Shown: positions 31,114 to 40,590 of the stretch, piece by piece
How positions within the stretch are numbered: position 1 is the first letter of the stretch
Layout of the letters: the number at the start of each line of letters is the position of its first letter
From: CAMYMQ01 sp963730305
GTDB lineage: Bacteria; Pseudomonadota; Alphaproteobacteria; Bin65
NCBI GenBank assembly: GCA_963730305.1
Contig: CAVSRB010000003.1
Coordinates: 620,001 to 684,000 of the forward strand
Reading direction: 5' to 3'
DNA length: 64,000 nt
Translations under genes and position numbers: made by a program
The notes under the pieces: model-generated
Database searches by the model: none
What the model was told of the DNA's origin: nothing
The model's input: the letters and a program-made list of their open reading frames with translations, nothing else

Positions 31114-32616
31114 ATGAGCGACCGGCCCGACATCCTCCTGGTCAATCCGGGCGGCCGGGAGAAGATCTACCAGGAGCTCGGCGCCGACCTGACGGCGGTC
31201 GAGCCGCCGCTGTGGGTCCGCCTGATCGCGGGCTACCTGATCGACCGGGGACATGCGGTCGAAATCGTCGACTCGGAAGCGGAGAATATCGGCCCCGAGG
31301 GCGTGGCGGAAATGGTCCGGGACCGGAACCCCGTTCTCACCGGCCTGATCGTGTTCGGCCATCAACCGTCGGCCTCGACCCAGCAGATGGCGGCGGCCGG
31401 CGAGCTGGCCAGCGCCATCCGGCAGGCGGCGCCCGAGGCGAAGACGATCATCGTCGGCGGTCACGTCTCCGCGCTGCCGGAGCGGACGATGCGCGAGGAA
31501 GACGTGGATTTCGCGTGCGGCGGCGAGGGCCCGGTCACCATTGACCAGCTCATTGCGTGCCTCAAGGAAGACGAGTGGGAAGCCGGCCTCTCCGCGGTCG
31601 AAGGCCTGGTCTGGCGCGACGGCGACGACATCCGCATCAATCCGGGCGCGCCGCTGATCCGGGACCTGGACGCCGACCTGCACGGCAACGTCTGGCACCT
31701 GCTGCCGATGGACCGCTACCGCGCCCACAACTGGCAGTGCTTCGAGGACCTGGAGACGCGCCGGCCCTACGCCTCGATCTACACGTCGCTCGGCTGCCCG
31801 TACAAATGCACCTTCTGCTGCATCAACGCACCGTTCGGCGCCAACCGCTACCGCATGCGCAGCCCGGACGCGGTGGTCGAGGAGATCGACCTCCTCTACA
31901 CCCGCTACGGCGTCAAGACGTTCAAGATCATCGACGAGATGTTCGTGCTCAACCACCGGCACGTGAACGGCATCTGCGAGCGGCTGGCGGCCAAGCCCTA
32001 TGCCGGCGAGCTGAACATCTGGGCCTACGCCCGCATCGATACGGTCGCGCCCGAGCACCTCGCGCTGCTGCGCAGCGCCGGCATCCGCTGGCTCGCGCTG
32101 GGGATCGAATCCGGCAGCGCGCACGTGCGCGACGGGGCGGAGAAGTCGTTCGAGCACGCCGACATCGTCCACATCGTCCGCGAGATCCAGAAGGCGGGCA
32201 TCAACGTCATCGGCAACTACATCTTCGGCCTGCCCGACGACGACCTCGAATCGATGCGCGAGACGCTCGCGCTGGCCAAGGAGCTCAACTGCGAGTTCGC
32301 CAACTTCTATTCCGCCATGGCCTATCCGGGGTCGCCGCTCTACAACATGGCGGTGGAACAGGGGTGGGAGCTGCCGGACAAGTGGAGCGGCTATTCGCAG
32401 CACAGCTACGACACCAAGCCGCTGCCGACCGAGAAGGTCGGCGCCGCCGACGTGCTGCGCTTCCGCGACGAGGCGTTCCACGAGTATTTCGCGAACGAGC
32501 GCTATCTCGACTACGTCACGCAGCGCTTCGGCTGGCCGGTGCGCAAGCACATCGAGGAGATGGCGAAGACCCGCCTGCGCCGCGCTTTGCTGGAGCCGGG
32601 CGGGCTGGCGGCATAG
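31114..32616 (+). CDS. B12-binding-type radical SAM protein
   Basis: A 500-residue protein with an N-terminal B12-binding-like Rossmann domain (DILLVNPGGREKIYQ, LIAGYLIDRGHAVEIVD, KTIIVGGHVSALPE) and a radical SAM core starting SLGCPYKCTFCC, with the cluster cysteines Cys228, Cys232 and Cys235. Further core features are FKIIDEMF and LALGIESGS. The classical DxHxxG cobalamin motif is not obvious, as in many members of this class. Such enzymes often add methyl groups to unactivated carbons or rearrange rings. Inside a nucleotide-sugar operon it may modify a sugar carbon. Substrate unknown. Start: ATG at 31114. Confidence 0.8.
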   Translation: MSDRPDILLVNPGGREKIYQELGADLTAVEPPLWVRLIAGYLIDRGHAVEIVDSEAENIGPEGVAEMVRDRNPVLTGLIVFGHQPSASTQQMAAAGELASAIRQAAPEAKTIIVGGHVSALPERTMREEDVDFACGGEGPVTIDQLIACLKEDEWEAGLSAVEGLVWRDGDDIRINPGAPLIRDLDADLHGNVWHLLPMDRYRAHNWQCFEDLETRRPYASIYTSLGCPYKCTFCCINAPFGANRYRMRSPDAVVEEIDLLYTRYGVKTFKIIDEMFVLNHRHVNGICERLAAKPYAGELNIWAYARIDTVAPEHLALLRSAGIRWLALGIESGSAHVRDGAEKSFEHADIVHIVREIQKAGINVIGNYIFGLPDDDLESMRETLALAKELNCEFANFYSAMAYPGSPLYNMAVEQGWELPDKWSGYSQHSYDTKPLPTEKVGAADVLRFRDEAFHEYFANERYLDYVTQRFGWPVRKHIEEMAKTRLRRALLEPGGLAA

Positions 32617-32686
32617 TGCGCCCTAGCAGCCGACCGACGGGCGGATCGGCGGCGACGGTGCTCCGCCGGGACGGGGGAACGGCGCC

Positions 32687-33691
32687 GTGATCATCAGCCG
32701 CACGCCCTTCCGCATGTCCTTCTTCGGCGGCGGGACCGACTACCCGGCCTGGTACGAGACGCACGGCGGCGCAGTCCTCGGCACCACGATCAACAAATAC
32801 TGCTACATCTCGATCCGGTATCTGCCGCCCTTCTTCGAGCACAAGCACCGGATCGTCTATTCCCGGATCGAGCTGTGCGCGGACGTGAGCGAGATCGAGC
32901 ACCCCTCGGTGCGCGCCTGCGTGACCGAGATGGGGGTCGACCATGGCCTCGAGATCCAGCACGCCGGCGACCTGCCGGCCCGGTCGGGCCTGGGCTCGAG
33001 CTCGTCCTTCACGGTCGGCCTGCTCAACGCGCTCCACGCCCTGCAGGGCCGGATGATCACGTCCCAGGACCTGGCCAAGGAAGCGATCCGGATCGAGCAG
33101 CAGGTCATCCAGGAGAAGGTCGGCTCGCAGGACCAGATCTGGGCGGCCTTCGGCGGCATGAACCGGATCGACTTCCTGCCCAACAACGGCTTCCACGTCA
33201 CCCCGCTGATCATGAAGCGCGAGCGGCTGGCGGCGCTGACCGACAACATCCTGCTCTTCTTCACCGGCTTCTCGCGCAACGCCGAGACCATCGCCGGCCA
33301 GAAGATCGCCAATCTGAACGCGCGCGACAACCACCTGAAGACGATGCGGTCGATCGTCGACGACGCCGAGGGCATCCTGCAGTCCCCCGACCGGCCGCTG
33401 GACGATTTCGGCAGGCTGCTGCACGAATCCTGGCAATTGAAGCGAGAGCTGGCGGACAGCGTCAGCAACCGCGAGATCGACGCGCTCTACGAGGCCGGCC
33501 GGGACGCCGGCGCCCTGGGCGGCAAGCTGCTCGGCGCCGGTGGCGGCGGCTTCATGATCTTCTACGCCCGGCCCGAGCACCACGCGGCGATCCGGGACCG
33601 GCTCAAGTCCCTGATCGAGGTGTCGTTCGAGATGAACAGCCCGGGCAGCAAGATCGTCCTGTACGAACCCAACGGGCTGGACAGCGTCTGA
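32687..33691 (+). CDS. hddA: GHMP kinase, D-glycero-alpha-D-manno-heptose 7-phosphate kinase-like
   Basis: A 334-residue GHMP-family sugar kinase. Motif 1 is MSFFGGGTDYPAWYETHGG, the ATP loop is PARSGLGSSSSFT, and motif 3 is KLLGAGGGGFMIF. The N-terminus, MIISRTPFRMSFFGGGTDYP, and RYLPPFFEHKHRIVYS fit HddA, which phosphorylates heptose 7-phosphate at C1 on the way to GDP-D-glycero-alpha-D-manno-heptose. A related L-fucose kinase-type activity is the main alternative. A matching nucleotidyltransferase (HddC-like) is at 55014-55745. The isomerase GmhA and phosphatase GmhB are not in the window. GTG start at 32687. Confidence 0.8.
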   Translation: MIISRTPFRMSFFGGGTDYPAWYETHGGAVLGTTINKYCYISIRYLPPFFEHKHRIVYSRIELCADVSEIEHPSVRACVTEMGVDHGLEIQHAGDLPARSGLGSSSSFTVGLLNALHALQGRMITSQDLAKEAIRIEQQVIQEKVGSQDQIWAAFGGMNRIDFLPNNGFHVTPLIMKRERLAALTDNILLFFTGFSRNAETIAGQKIANLNARDNHLKTMRSIVDDAEGILQSPDRPLDDFGRLLHESWQLKRELADSVSNREIDALYEAGRDAGALGGKLLGAGGGGFMIFYARPEHHAAIRDRLKSLIEVSFEMNSPGSKIVLYEPNGLDSV

Positions 33692-33771
33692 ACGTGAACT
33701 CGATCTCAGCTCTCCTCTTAAAGCTGAATAGTCTGAATAGACCGAAATAAATTCAGAGGAACCACCTGCCG

Positions 33772-34695
33772 ATGGCGTGCAAAATTCTGGTGACGGGGGG
33801 CAAGGGCTTCATCGGGACCAACCTGGCCAACGAGCTGTCGCGCCGGGGCCACGCGGTCACGACCATCGACATCATGCACGGCGAGGAGGAGAACCACGTC
33901 CGCGTCGACGTCTCGAGCTTTCGCCAGCTCGCCAAGATCTTCGAGAAGAACCAGTTCGACTACGTCTACCACCTGGCGGCCGAATACGGCCGGTGGAACG
34001 GCGAGGACCATTACGAAGACCTGTGGTCGACCAACGCGGTCGGCACCAAGAACGTCCTCACCCTGCAAAAGGAGCATCGCTTCCGGCTGATTTCCTTCAG
34101 CAGCTGCGAGGTCTACGGCGACTACGACGGCATCATGTCCGAAGACGTGATGGACCGGATCCCGATCAAGCAGATGAACGATTACGCGATCTCCAAGTGG
34201 GCCGGCGAGCTCCAGGTCCTGAACGCGGCGGAGATGTTCGGCACCGAGACGGTGCGGGTGAGGCCGCTGAACTGCTACGGCCCGCACGAGTATTACAGCC
34301 CCTATCGCGGCGTCGTGCCGATCTTCGTCTACCGGGCGCTGATGGACCTGCCCTACACGGTCTACAGCGGGCACCTGCGGATCTTCGACTATGTCGACGA
34401 CAGCGTCCGCACGCTCGCCAACATCGTCGACAACTTCATTCCCGGCGAGGTCTACAACATCGGCGGCCGGGCGGACTGGGTCGTCGACATCCGCCAGCTC
34501 TCCGACCTGGTCCTGTCCCATCTCGGCAAGCGCGACGACAAGGTCACCTACAAGCAGGCGGAGCCGTTCACCACCAAGACGAAACGCGTCGACTTCTCCA
34601 AGAGCATCCGGGACCTCAAGCACGATCCCAAGGTCCCGATCGAGGACGGCATCCCGCTCTATGTGGACTGGATGCGGAAGGTCTACGGCAGGTAA
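33772..34695 (+). CDS. NAD-dependent epimerase/dehydratase
   Basis: A 307-residue extended SDR: LVTGGKGFIGTNLA, HLAAEYGRWN, SSCEVYGDYDG for the catalytic Ser, and NDYAISKWAGE for Tyr-xxx-Lys, then RPLNCYGPHEYYSPYRG. It resembles nucleotide-sugar epimerases of heptose or hexose pathways. The exact reaction cannot be told. It follows the HddA-like kinase and precedes another SDR on the same strand, so it is likely to act on the same activated sugar. The 80 bp before it are AT-richer (33710-33770) and may hold an internal promoter. Confidence 0.75.
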   Translation: MACKILVTGGKGFIGTNLANELSRRGHAVTTIDIMHGEEENHVRVDVSSFRQLAKIFEKNQFDYVYHLAAEYGRWNGEDHYEDLWSTNAVGTKNVLTLQKEHRFRLISFSSCEVYGDYDGIMSEDVMDRIPIKQMNDYAISKWAGELQVLNAAEMFGTETVRVRPLNCYGPHEYYSPYRGVVPIFVYRALMDLPYTVYSGHLRIFDYVDDSVRTLANIVDNFIPGEVYNIGGRADWVVDIRQLSDLVLSHLGKRDDKVTYKQAEPFTTKTKRVDFSKSIRDLKHDPKVPIEDGIPLYVDWMRKVYGR

Positions 34696-34738
34696 GCTGT
34701 CGACGCTCCCCGGCCGGGCGCAGGCGCAAGGGCATGGC

Positions 34739-35782
34739 ATGACCGACTACAAGACGCACCTGAAGGGCAAGACGATCCTGGTCACCGGCGGCGCCGGGGC
34801 GATCGGCTCGAACCTGTGCCGGGCGCTGGCCGATCTCGACGCCGGGCTGGTCATCGTCCTCGACGACCTGTCCGCCTCCTACGAATGGAACATCCCGTCG
34901 AGCAGCCGGATCATGTTCTGCCGCGGCTGCATCACCGACGAGGCGATGCTGAAACGGGTCTTCAACGAGGGCCCCGAGATCGTCTTCCACCTGGCGGCCT
35001 TCTTCGCCAACCAGAACTCGGTCGATTTCCCCGAGCGCGACCTGCACGTCAACGGGCTCGGCACGCTGCGGCTGCTCCAGTACGCCAAGATGTCGGGGGT
35101 CGGCCGCTTCGTCTACGCGTCGTCCGGCTGCTCGATCTACGGCAGCCAGGCGCCGCTGCCGCTGCGCGAAGAGTTCATGTCGATGAACCTGACCACGCCC
35201 TATCAGATCACCAAGATGCTGGGCGAGCTGTACGGCAACTTCTTCGCCAACCACTACGATTTCCCGGTGGTCAAGGCGCGCTTCTTCAATTCCTACGGCC
35301 CCGGCGAGGTGCCCGGCCAGTACCGCAACGTCATCCCCAACTTCATCTACTGGGCGATGAAGGGGCTGCCCCTGCCGATCACCGGCAACGCCGAGGCGAC
35401 GCGCGACTTCACCTATGTCGACGACCTGGTCGACGGCCTGCTGCGCGCCGCCTATTTCGACGCGGCCGTCGGCGAGGAGTTCAACCTGGCGTCGGGGCGG
35501 GAGATCACCATCGGGCATCTCGCCGAACGGGTGAACGCGCTGACCGGGAACGAGGCCGGCGTCCGCATCGTCGGCAAGCGCAAGTGGGACACCAAGAGCC
35601 GGCTGCTCGCCTCCGTCGACAAGGCCGGGCGCTGCATCGGCTACGCGCCCAAGGCCGACTTCGAGCAGGGGCTCGCCGCGACGATCGAATGGTTCCGGGC
35701 GAACTGGGCCCGGATCGAGGACTGCGCCGCCTTCCCGCCCGGGGCCTCTTCAGCGGTACGCGAGCAGGTTTCCGTGTCGTGA
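34739..35782 (+). CDS. NAD-dependent epimerase/dehydratase
   Basis: A 347-residue extended SDR: TILVTGGAGAIGSNL, HLAAFFANQNSVDFPE, YASSGCSIYGSQ and TPYQITKMLGE for the catalytic Tyr and Lys, then RFFNSYGPGEVPGQYRNVIP. The RFFNSYGPGE part is common in UDP- or GDP-sugar 4-epimerases and decarboxylases. AAGGGC precedes the ATG. Its last bases overlap the start of the UDP-GlcNAc 2-epimerase gene (GTGA junction), which indicates coupled translation. The specific sugar is not known. Confidence 0.75.
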   Translation: MTDYKTHLKGKTILVTGGAGAIGSNLCRALADLDAGLVIVLDDLSASYEWNIPSSSRIMFCRGCITDEAMLKRVFNEGPEIVFHLAAFFANQNSVDFPERDLHVNGLGTLRLLQYAKMSGVGRFVYASSGCSIYGSQAPLPLREEFMSMNLTTPYQITKMLGELYGNFFANHYDFPVVKARFFNSYGPGEVPGQYRNVIPNFIYWAMKGLPLPITGNAEATRDFTYVDDLVDGLLRAAYFDAAVGEEFNLASGREITIGHLAERVNALTGNEAGVRIVGKRKWDTKSRLLASVDKAGRCIGYAPKADFEQGLAATIEWFRANWARIEDCAAFPPGASSAVREQVSVS

Positions 35783-36931
35783 AGAAAGTCCTCGTCGTTT
35801 TCGGCACGCGCCCGGAAGCGATCAAGCTCGTCCCCGTGATCTTCGCGCTCCGGGCGCATCCCGACAAATTTCGAACGATCGTCTGCACCACCGGCCAGCA
35901 TCGCCAGATGCTCGACCAGGTGCTCGGCTTCTTCGGCGTCACCCCCGATCACGACATCGGCGTCATGCTCGAGGACCAGAACCTGTTCGACCTGACCTCT
36001 GCGCTGCTCGGCGGGCTCCGGCGGATCCTCGACCTGGAGGCGCCGGACCTGGTCGTCGTCCAGGGCGACACGACCACATCGTTCGTCGCCGGCCTGGCGG
36101 CCTTCTACCGGCAGGTGCCCGTCGCCCACGTCGAGGCGGGCCTGCGGACCTACGACCTGCACCAGCCCTTCCCGGAGGAAGCGAACCGCCACATGCTGAG
36201 CGTGCTGGCCGACCACCACTTCGCGCCGACCGAGTGGGCGCGGCGCAACCTCCTGCGCGAGAACGTGCCCGAGGACAGGATCTGGGTCACGGGCAACACC
36301 GGCATCGACGCGCTGCTGCGCGCGGTGGCGATCCTGGAGAGCCAGCCAGCGCAGCCGTCACCCTCGCCGATCGATGAGGCCGGCGACGAGGCCGGCGAGG
36401 AGCGGCGGCTGGTGCTCGTCACCGGCCACCGGCGCGAGAGCTTCGGCCCCGGCTTCGAGCGCATCTGCCGGGCGCTGCGCCGGATCGCGGACCGCAATCC
36501 GGATGTCGACATCGTCTACCCGGTGCACCTCAACCCCAACGTGCGCAAGCCCGTCTTCGCGATCCTCGGGGGCGACGGGGCAGAGGCGGCCGCGCCGAAC
36601 ATTCGCCTGATCGAACCGCTCGACTATGCCGCGTTCGTCGCCCTGATGCAGCGGTCGCTACCTGATCCTGACGGACTCGGGCGGCATCCAGGAGGAAGCG
36701 CCGTCTTTGGGCAAACCGGTCCTCGTCATGCGCGAGACGACCGAGCGCCCCGAGGGAGTCGACGCCGGCGTGGTCGCGCTGGTCGGCACGGCGGAGGACC
36801 GCATCGTCGAGGAGACGCAGCGCCTGCTCGACGACCGGGACCGATACCTGGCGATGGCGCGGCGCGAGAACCCCTACGGCGACGGGACGGCCGCCGAGAA
36901 GATCGTCGGTATCCTGCTGGAGACGGTCTGA
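35779..36931 (+). CDS. wecB: UDP-N-acetylglucosamine 2-epimerase (non-hydrolysing), one frameshift
   Basis: About 384 residues. The protein interconverts UDP-GlcNAc and UDP-ManNAc. It begins KKVLVVFGTRPEAIKL, continues with CTTGQHRQMLDQVL, VQGDTTTSF, HVEAGLRTYD and PFPEEANRHM, and ends, after a shift at about 36658, with LILTDSGGIQEEAPSLGKPVL and MRETTERPEG; all are WecB landmarks. Removing one C restores RSYLILTDSGG, so the break is probably an assembly error. GTG start overlapping the previous stop. Supplies UDP-ManNAc for the glycan. It ends the long plus-strand operon. Confidence 0.85.
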
Positions 36932-36948
36932 GACGTCGAGGCTCCGGC

Positions 36949-36965
36949 GGGGAGGCTCCCTCCCC
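36949..36965 (+). terminator. Hairpin after the sugar operon
   Basis: A perfect 7-bp stem, GGGGAGG at 36949-36955 and CCTCCCC at 36959-36965, with a 3-base loop, 18 bp after the stop of the UDP-GlcNAc 2-epimerase gene and between two convergent operons. There is no clear T-run after it, so it is at best a weak intrinsic terminator or an mRNA-stabilising hairpin. Confidence 0.4.
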
Positions 36966-37034
36966 CAGCATCACAGGAAGGGGTTGTGACCGATCTCGCC
37001 CGGTGGCCGGCGGACTGACGTGAGAACCGGGAAC

Positions 37035-37946
37035 CTATAGCGCCGAAGAGATTGCGTTCCAAAAGGACGTCGCCGAGTACCGATTCTTGAATGTTTGATG
37101 TCCTGTCTCCGCGATCTGTGCCGTCCGGTCGCGATCTCCCAGAAGACCGGAAATGACGGCTGCAAGGTCTTCCCCTTCACCCCATGCCACGTAATCAAGT
37201 CCGGGACGCAAGTATCGCGGCGTAATCGGATTCGCGTCTTCCACTATGCAGCATCTGCCCGACAACGCCTCGAACACACGCGCCTTCAATTGGGGAAAGC
37301 CAGCCGGTGTCTTGCTAAAATTGAGCGCAATTAGAGAGCGATCGATAGTATCGAGATAGTCATCGAAACTGCGCCGGTCCTCATTTCTTCCGCCACCGAC
37401 AACGATATTGATTCCAGCGTCGGTCAAACGGGCCAATGTCGCGATGCGGTCGGGATAGTTTGCCCGCGCGCCCATGAAGCAGACGTCGATCGTTTTCTCC
37501 TTTGGAGGACGAGAGGCCCTCGCGGCCCAAAGCGACAAGAACCGCGAGCCAATCGGTCGTTGATCGCCATCTACGTTGATGCAGAGGTCCGAGGCAGCGG
37601 CATACGGTGCGCTGAACTTTCGGACCTCAGGCTTGGCAAGGTCAAAAAAGACGGAAACGATCCGGCAAGGAAGCGAGCGCATCACATCGGCGGGCACGTT
37701 GAGATCTGCAAGCGCAGCGCTCGGAATCGGTGTCAGAACGACAACATCGGGTCGAAAGTCCTCCGCTGCTTCGCACACAGCAACACGCACATCTTTTCCG
37801 TTATGGTGCGCCACATCGGTCCAGACCAATTCGCGCGTGCCTTTCCCCCACTCATCGAACGTCTCGATCAGGTGTGGAATCGTAACACTCTCGCCCGTAT
37901 CGGGCGCGGCATCGCCCCACATATGCGTCACGAACAGGCAGCGCAT
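37035..37946 (-). CDS. Glycosyltransferase-like protein (GT-B type)
   Basis: A 303-residue protein starting MRCLFVTHMWGDAA; AGGA lies about eight bases before this ATG, and the longer frame is not needed. The second half shows DVCFMGARANYPDRIATL and GFPQLKARVFEALSGRCCIVED, the C-terminal pattern of GT-B glycosyltransferases with a domain close to Glyco_trans_1_2. Composition is lower in GC than the core operons, which suggests a separately acquired gene. It follows a gene of the same type by 16 bp. Specificity unknown. Confidence 0.65.
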   Translation of the reverse strand: MRCLFVTHMWGDAAPDTGESVTIPHLIETFDEWGKGTRELVWTDVAHHNGKDVRVAVCEAAEDFRPDVVVLTPIPSAALADLNVPADVMRSLPCRIVSVFFDLAKPEVRKFSAPYAAASDLCINVDGDQRPIGSRFLSLWAARASRPPKEKTIDVCFMGARANYPDRIATLARLTDAGINIVVGGGRNEDRRSFDDYLDTIDRSLIALNFSKTPAGFPQLKARVFEALSGRCCIVEDANPITPRYLRPGLDYVAWGEGEDLAAVISGLLGDRDRTAQIAETGHQTFKNRYSATSFWNAISSAL

Positions 37947-37962
37947 CTCCGTCTTCCTACGG

Positions 37963-38874
37963 CTAGAAAAAGGATGCGTCCTGGGCAACGCCAAGGGTCT
38001 CACCCAAGATCCGTTCCATTATCGACTTCATCGGCATTTCCGCTCGAAGGCGCTCGAATGCCAATTCCGCCCTCCCGACCCAATCTGAGTGCAGTTGGTC
38101 CAACGCGTAGTCGACATAGTCGCTCGCTTCGGGCCGAGCGCCCACGATGGCCGATTGCCGAGTTACCTGTGGCGTCCAGTCCAGCGCCACGCCGCGCCTT
38201 CCCATGATCGCCATCCCGACGCGTGTCGGTGACGGCATCTGCCAATCGGGCGTCTTATTTATGGAGAGGTTGATCTTGGTCGCCAAAATCAAAGCGTCCC
38301 GCTCGTCGATGGGAAGCAGATGCTCGTACCAGACCACATGCGCGCGTCGCGACAGGGCATCGAGAATGCGCCTGCGATGCGGGGTCAAAATTCCGGTAAA
38401 CGAAAATTCAACGGCCGGCTCTTGGACGGCCAATGGCCGGAGCGAGTCGGAATAGCCCAGTTCGACGAACGACGCGGGCGCGAGGTCGCGCAGAGGTGCC
38501 ACATTGCTTTCAACCATCGACCAAAAGAAGCGAGCCCCTCTTGCCGCCGCCCGAAAACCTTCGGCACGTGCCTGGTAGACGGGGTCACGCCGGTTGTCTT
38601 CATCGGCCATCGGCGTGCCGAAATTGAAGCCATAACCGTCCATGAACTCGGTAACAATCAGGCCATAGTCCACGCCTGAACTGGCGAGATCAGCGCCGGC
38701 TTCGGGAGCGAAACCCTCCCAGATTATGTTGATTGCGGACCCATCAATGGCATCCGAAGAATAGGTGACTTGATGGCCACATTCCTCCAAGCCAGCGCGA
38801 AGCCAGCGATACATATCGAAGAGGGTGAGATCGTAGGGCGGTGCATGGTTGAACGAGGTGAAGTGAAACCGCAT
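37963..38874 (-). CDS. Glycosyltransferase-like protein (GT-B type)
   Basis: A 303-residue protein, of the same length as its downstream neighbour and of similar plan: EGFAPEAGADLASSG in the first half, VEFSFTGILTPHRRRIL and INLSINKTPDWQMPSPTRVG in the second, then GRRGVALDW. The last segments look like the nucleotide-sugar-binding part of GT-B enzymes. I start at the ATG at 38874; a GTG at 38895 is possible. Base composition is lower in GC than most of the window. Probably adds one sugar of the surface glycan; the family assignment is tentative. Confidence 0.55.
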   Translation of the reverse strand: MRFHFTSFNHAPPYDLTLFDMYRWLRAGLEECGHQVTYSSDAIDGSAINIIWEGFAPEAGADLASSGVDYGLIVTEFMDGYGFNFGTPMADEDNRRDPVYQARAEGFRAAARGARFFWSMVESNVAPLRDLAPASFVELGYSDSLRPLAVQEPAVEFSFTGILTPHRRRILDALSRRAHVVWYEHLLPIDERDALILATKINLSINKTPDWQMPSPTRVGMAIMGRRGVALDWTPQVTRQSAIVGARPEASDYVDYALDQLHSDWVGRAELAFERLRAEMPMKSIMERILGETLGVAQDASFF

Positions 38875-39714
38875 CTGTCTCTTACTCGTTCTCACATTGG
38901 CGCGTTGAAGATTAGCGCAAACTGTGGCGGCCCCACAATTGGACGGCGCATATGTAGGCTTTAATCGGTCTATCGAAGACTAGCGTTATCTTTCATTTAT
39001 CTACCTTCGAAATGAAGTCCCAATTTCGCACTTCGTGGAAAGGGCCACGCAAAGCTCCTCCATGAATTCCGCACGCATGGAACGCACGAAATCCTGCCGT
39101 TCGAGGACACGAGGACATGCTGGAGTTCGGCAGAGGACAAATTAGGCACCATTTGGGCTGAGACAGCGCATGTCCGAGCCGACGCCGGACCCAGTTGGTA
39201 TCGCCGCTTGGGTCGGCGCGGAAATGAGGTTGAGCGTCGTCATCGCATCGCTTCTATCCACGTCGCTTTCCGCTCAGCAGCCTCATTGCAAAGTGCCATG
39301 GTGCAATGACAGTTCGGCAGCCCGCCCACCATATCCTGGCGATGATTTCTCTCGAACCGGCGATCGTCGCCCTTGTCAGTCCGATGACAACCGGCGCAGC
39401 ATAGCTTCCCCTTTTGGTCTTGCGAACGGTCCACGCCAATTGTGTAGCTCCATCGACCATTTTCCCAGCACCGGTCGCAGCCAGCCGAACAAGCGCCCGA
39501 ACCGCTGTCGGAGCGACGGCTCGACCGCCGCGTAATAGACGATCACAGGAAGAAAGCGCAACCATCTAAGTTCGCTTCCGCCGGAACAAGCCGACCACAG
39601 AACCGTCCCGTTGCCACGACGGCGTCGTGGCACACCGACCAAATCCGGACAACGATCTCCCACCAGCCGACCGCCGTCGCCTTCGCTAGGCCCCGCAACA
39701 GAGGGCGCGCGTAG
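38875..39714. other. Long region without an intact gene
   Basis: About 840 bp. The first part (38875-39250) shows no gene and includes an AT-rich stretch around 38960-39010 that could be the promoter of the two minus-strand glycosyltransferase genes. The second part is occupied by decayed duplicates of the end of the neighbouring GT2 gene, described separately. Confidence 0.6.
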
Positions 39715-39740
39715 CTACCGCCGTTTCTTGCGGACGACAT
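39254..39740 (-). pseudogene. Decayed tandem duplicate of a glycosyltransferase C-terminus
   Basis: On the minus strand, the GT2 gene at 39715-40590 ends with YYTVIEPSIARWLGQIF and KWSMELH. A second, broken version (YYAAVEPSLRQRFGRLF, KWSMELHNWRG) lies at about 39420-39560, offset by 309 bp. The segment after it is also doubled: SYARPLLRGLAKATA near 39660-39720 and SYAAPVVIGLTRATIAG near 39350-39410, offset about 310 bp. The order is therefore A-B-A-B, a tandem duplication whose copies have drifted into different frames. None has a start and a full domain. Confidence 0.6.
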
Positions 39741-40590
39741 TCGTGGACGTATGAAGTTCCATCGACCATTTCTGGGTGATCGGACGAAGGCTGCTGAAGA
39801 TCTGCCCCAACCATCGCGCGATCGACGGCTCGATCACCGTGTAATACGTCAGCGCCCGCGGCGAGAAGATGCTGCCGCCGTGCTTCAACACCAGGAAGAA
39901 GTCCTCGCGGGCCCTGTTGCGCCGGATCTTCGCCTCACGGGGCGCCGGTTTGAGGCTGATACTGCCCTCGTGCAGCCGCCAGTTGGTCAGCGTCTCCTGG
40001 AGGTGGGTCATCGGGAACCGCCGCGCGACCTTCATATAGAAATAGAGGTCGTTGCCGAGATCGTTGACGAAGCCGACCGTCTCGATGACCTCGCGTCTGA
40101 AGAAGGTCGCGCAGAAGACGATGTAGTGCCACTCGTTGAGCCACTGCGTCCGGTCGAAGTCGCGGATCACGAAACTGCCGATGTGATCGCCCTTGGCGTC
40201 GATGATCCGGCAGCCGCCATAGACGAAATAGGCGTCGTCATGGGCGGCGAAATGATCCATCGCGGTCTTCACGGCGTCCGGCTCGTAGACGTCGTCGGCG
40301 TCGATCCAGCCGATGACGTCGCCGCGGCACTGGGCATAGGCGCGCTTCAGCGCGCTGCCGACGCCGTTGTCCTTGGCCGAGGTCACGCGGATGCGGCCCG
40401 GATATTCCTTTGCGTACCGCTCGATGATCGCCAGCGTCCCGTCGGTCGAGCCGCCGTCGGCGAGGACGTGCTCGATATTCGGATAGGTCTGGGCCTGGAC
40501 GCTCTTCAGGCAGGTCTCGAGATAGGTCTCGGCGTTGAGAACCGGCGTGAGGATGCTGACCAGCGGCATCGAGTCGGTCGTTTCAGGCAT
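39715..40590 (-). CDS. GT2 glycosyltransferase
   Basis: A 291-residue GT-A enzyme: PLVSILTPVLNAETYLE, LADGGSTDGT (a variant of the DDGSTD motif), IGWIDADDVYEPDA as DXD, then CATFFRREVIE and a small C-terminal tail. The ATG at 40590 overlaps the stop of the upstream GT4 gene by 8 bp, so the two are co-translated. The catalytic domain resembles the family that transfers a sugar to a growing repeat unit. The sequence just beyond its stop is a decayed tandem copy of its own end. Confidence 0.85.
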   Translation of the reverse strand: MPETTDSMPLVSILTPVLNAETYLETCLKSVQAQTYPNIEHVLADGGSTDGTLAIIERYAKEYPGRIRVTSAKDNGVGSALKRAYAQCRGDVIGWIDADDVYEPDAVKTAMDHFAAHDDAYFVYGGCRIIDAKGDHIGSFVIRDFDRTQWLNEWHYIVFCATFFRREVIETVGFVNDLGNDLYFYMKVARRFPMTHLQETLTNWRLHEGSISLKPAPREAKIRRNRAREDFFLVLKHGGSIFSPRALTYYTVIEPSIARWLGQIFSSLRPITQKWSMELHTSTNVVRKKRR

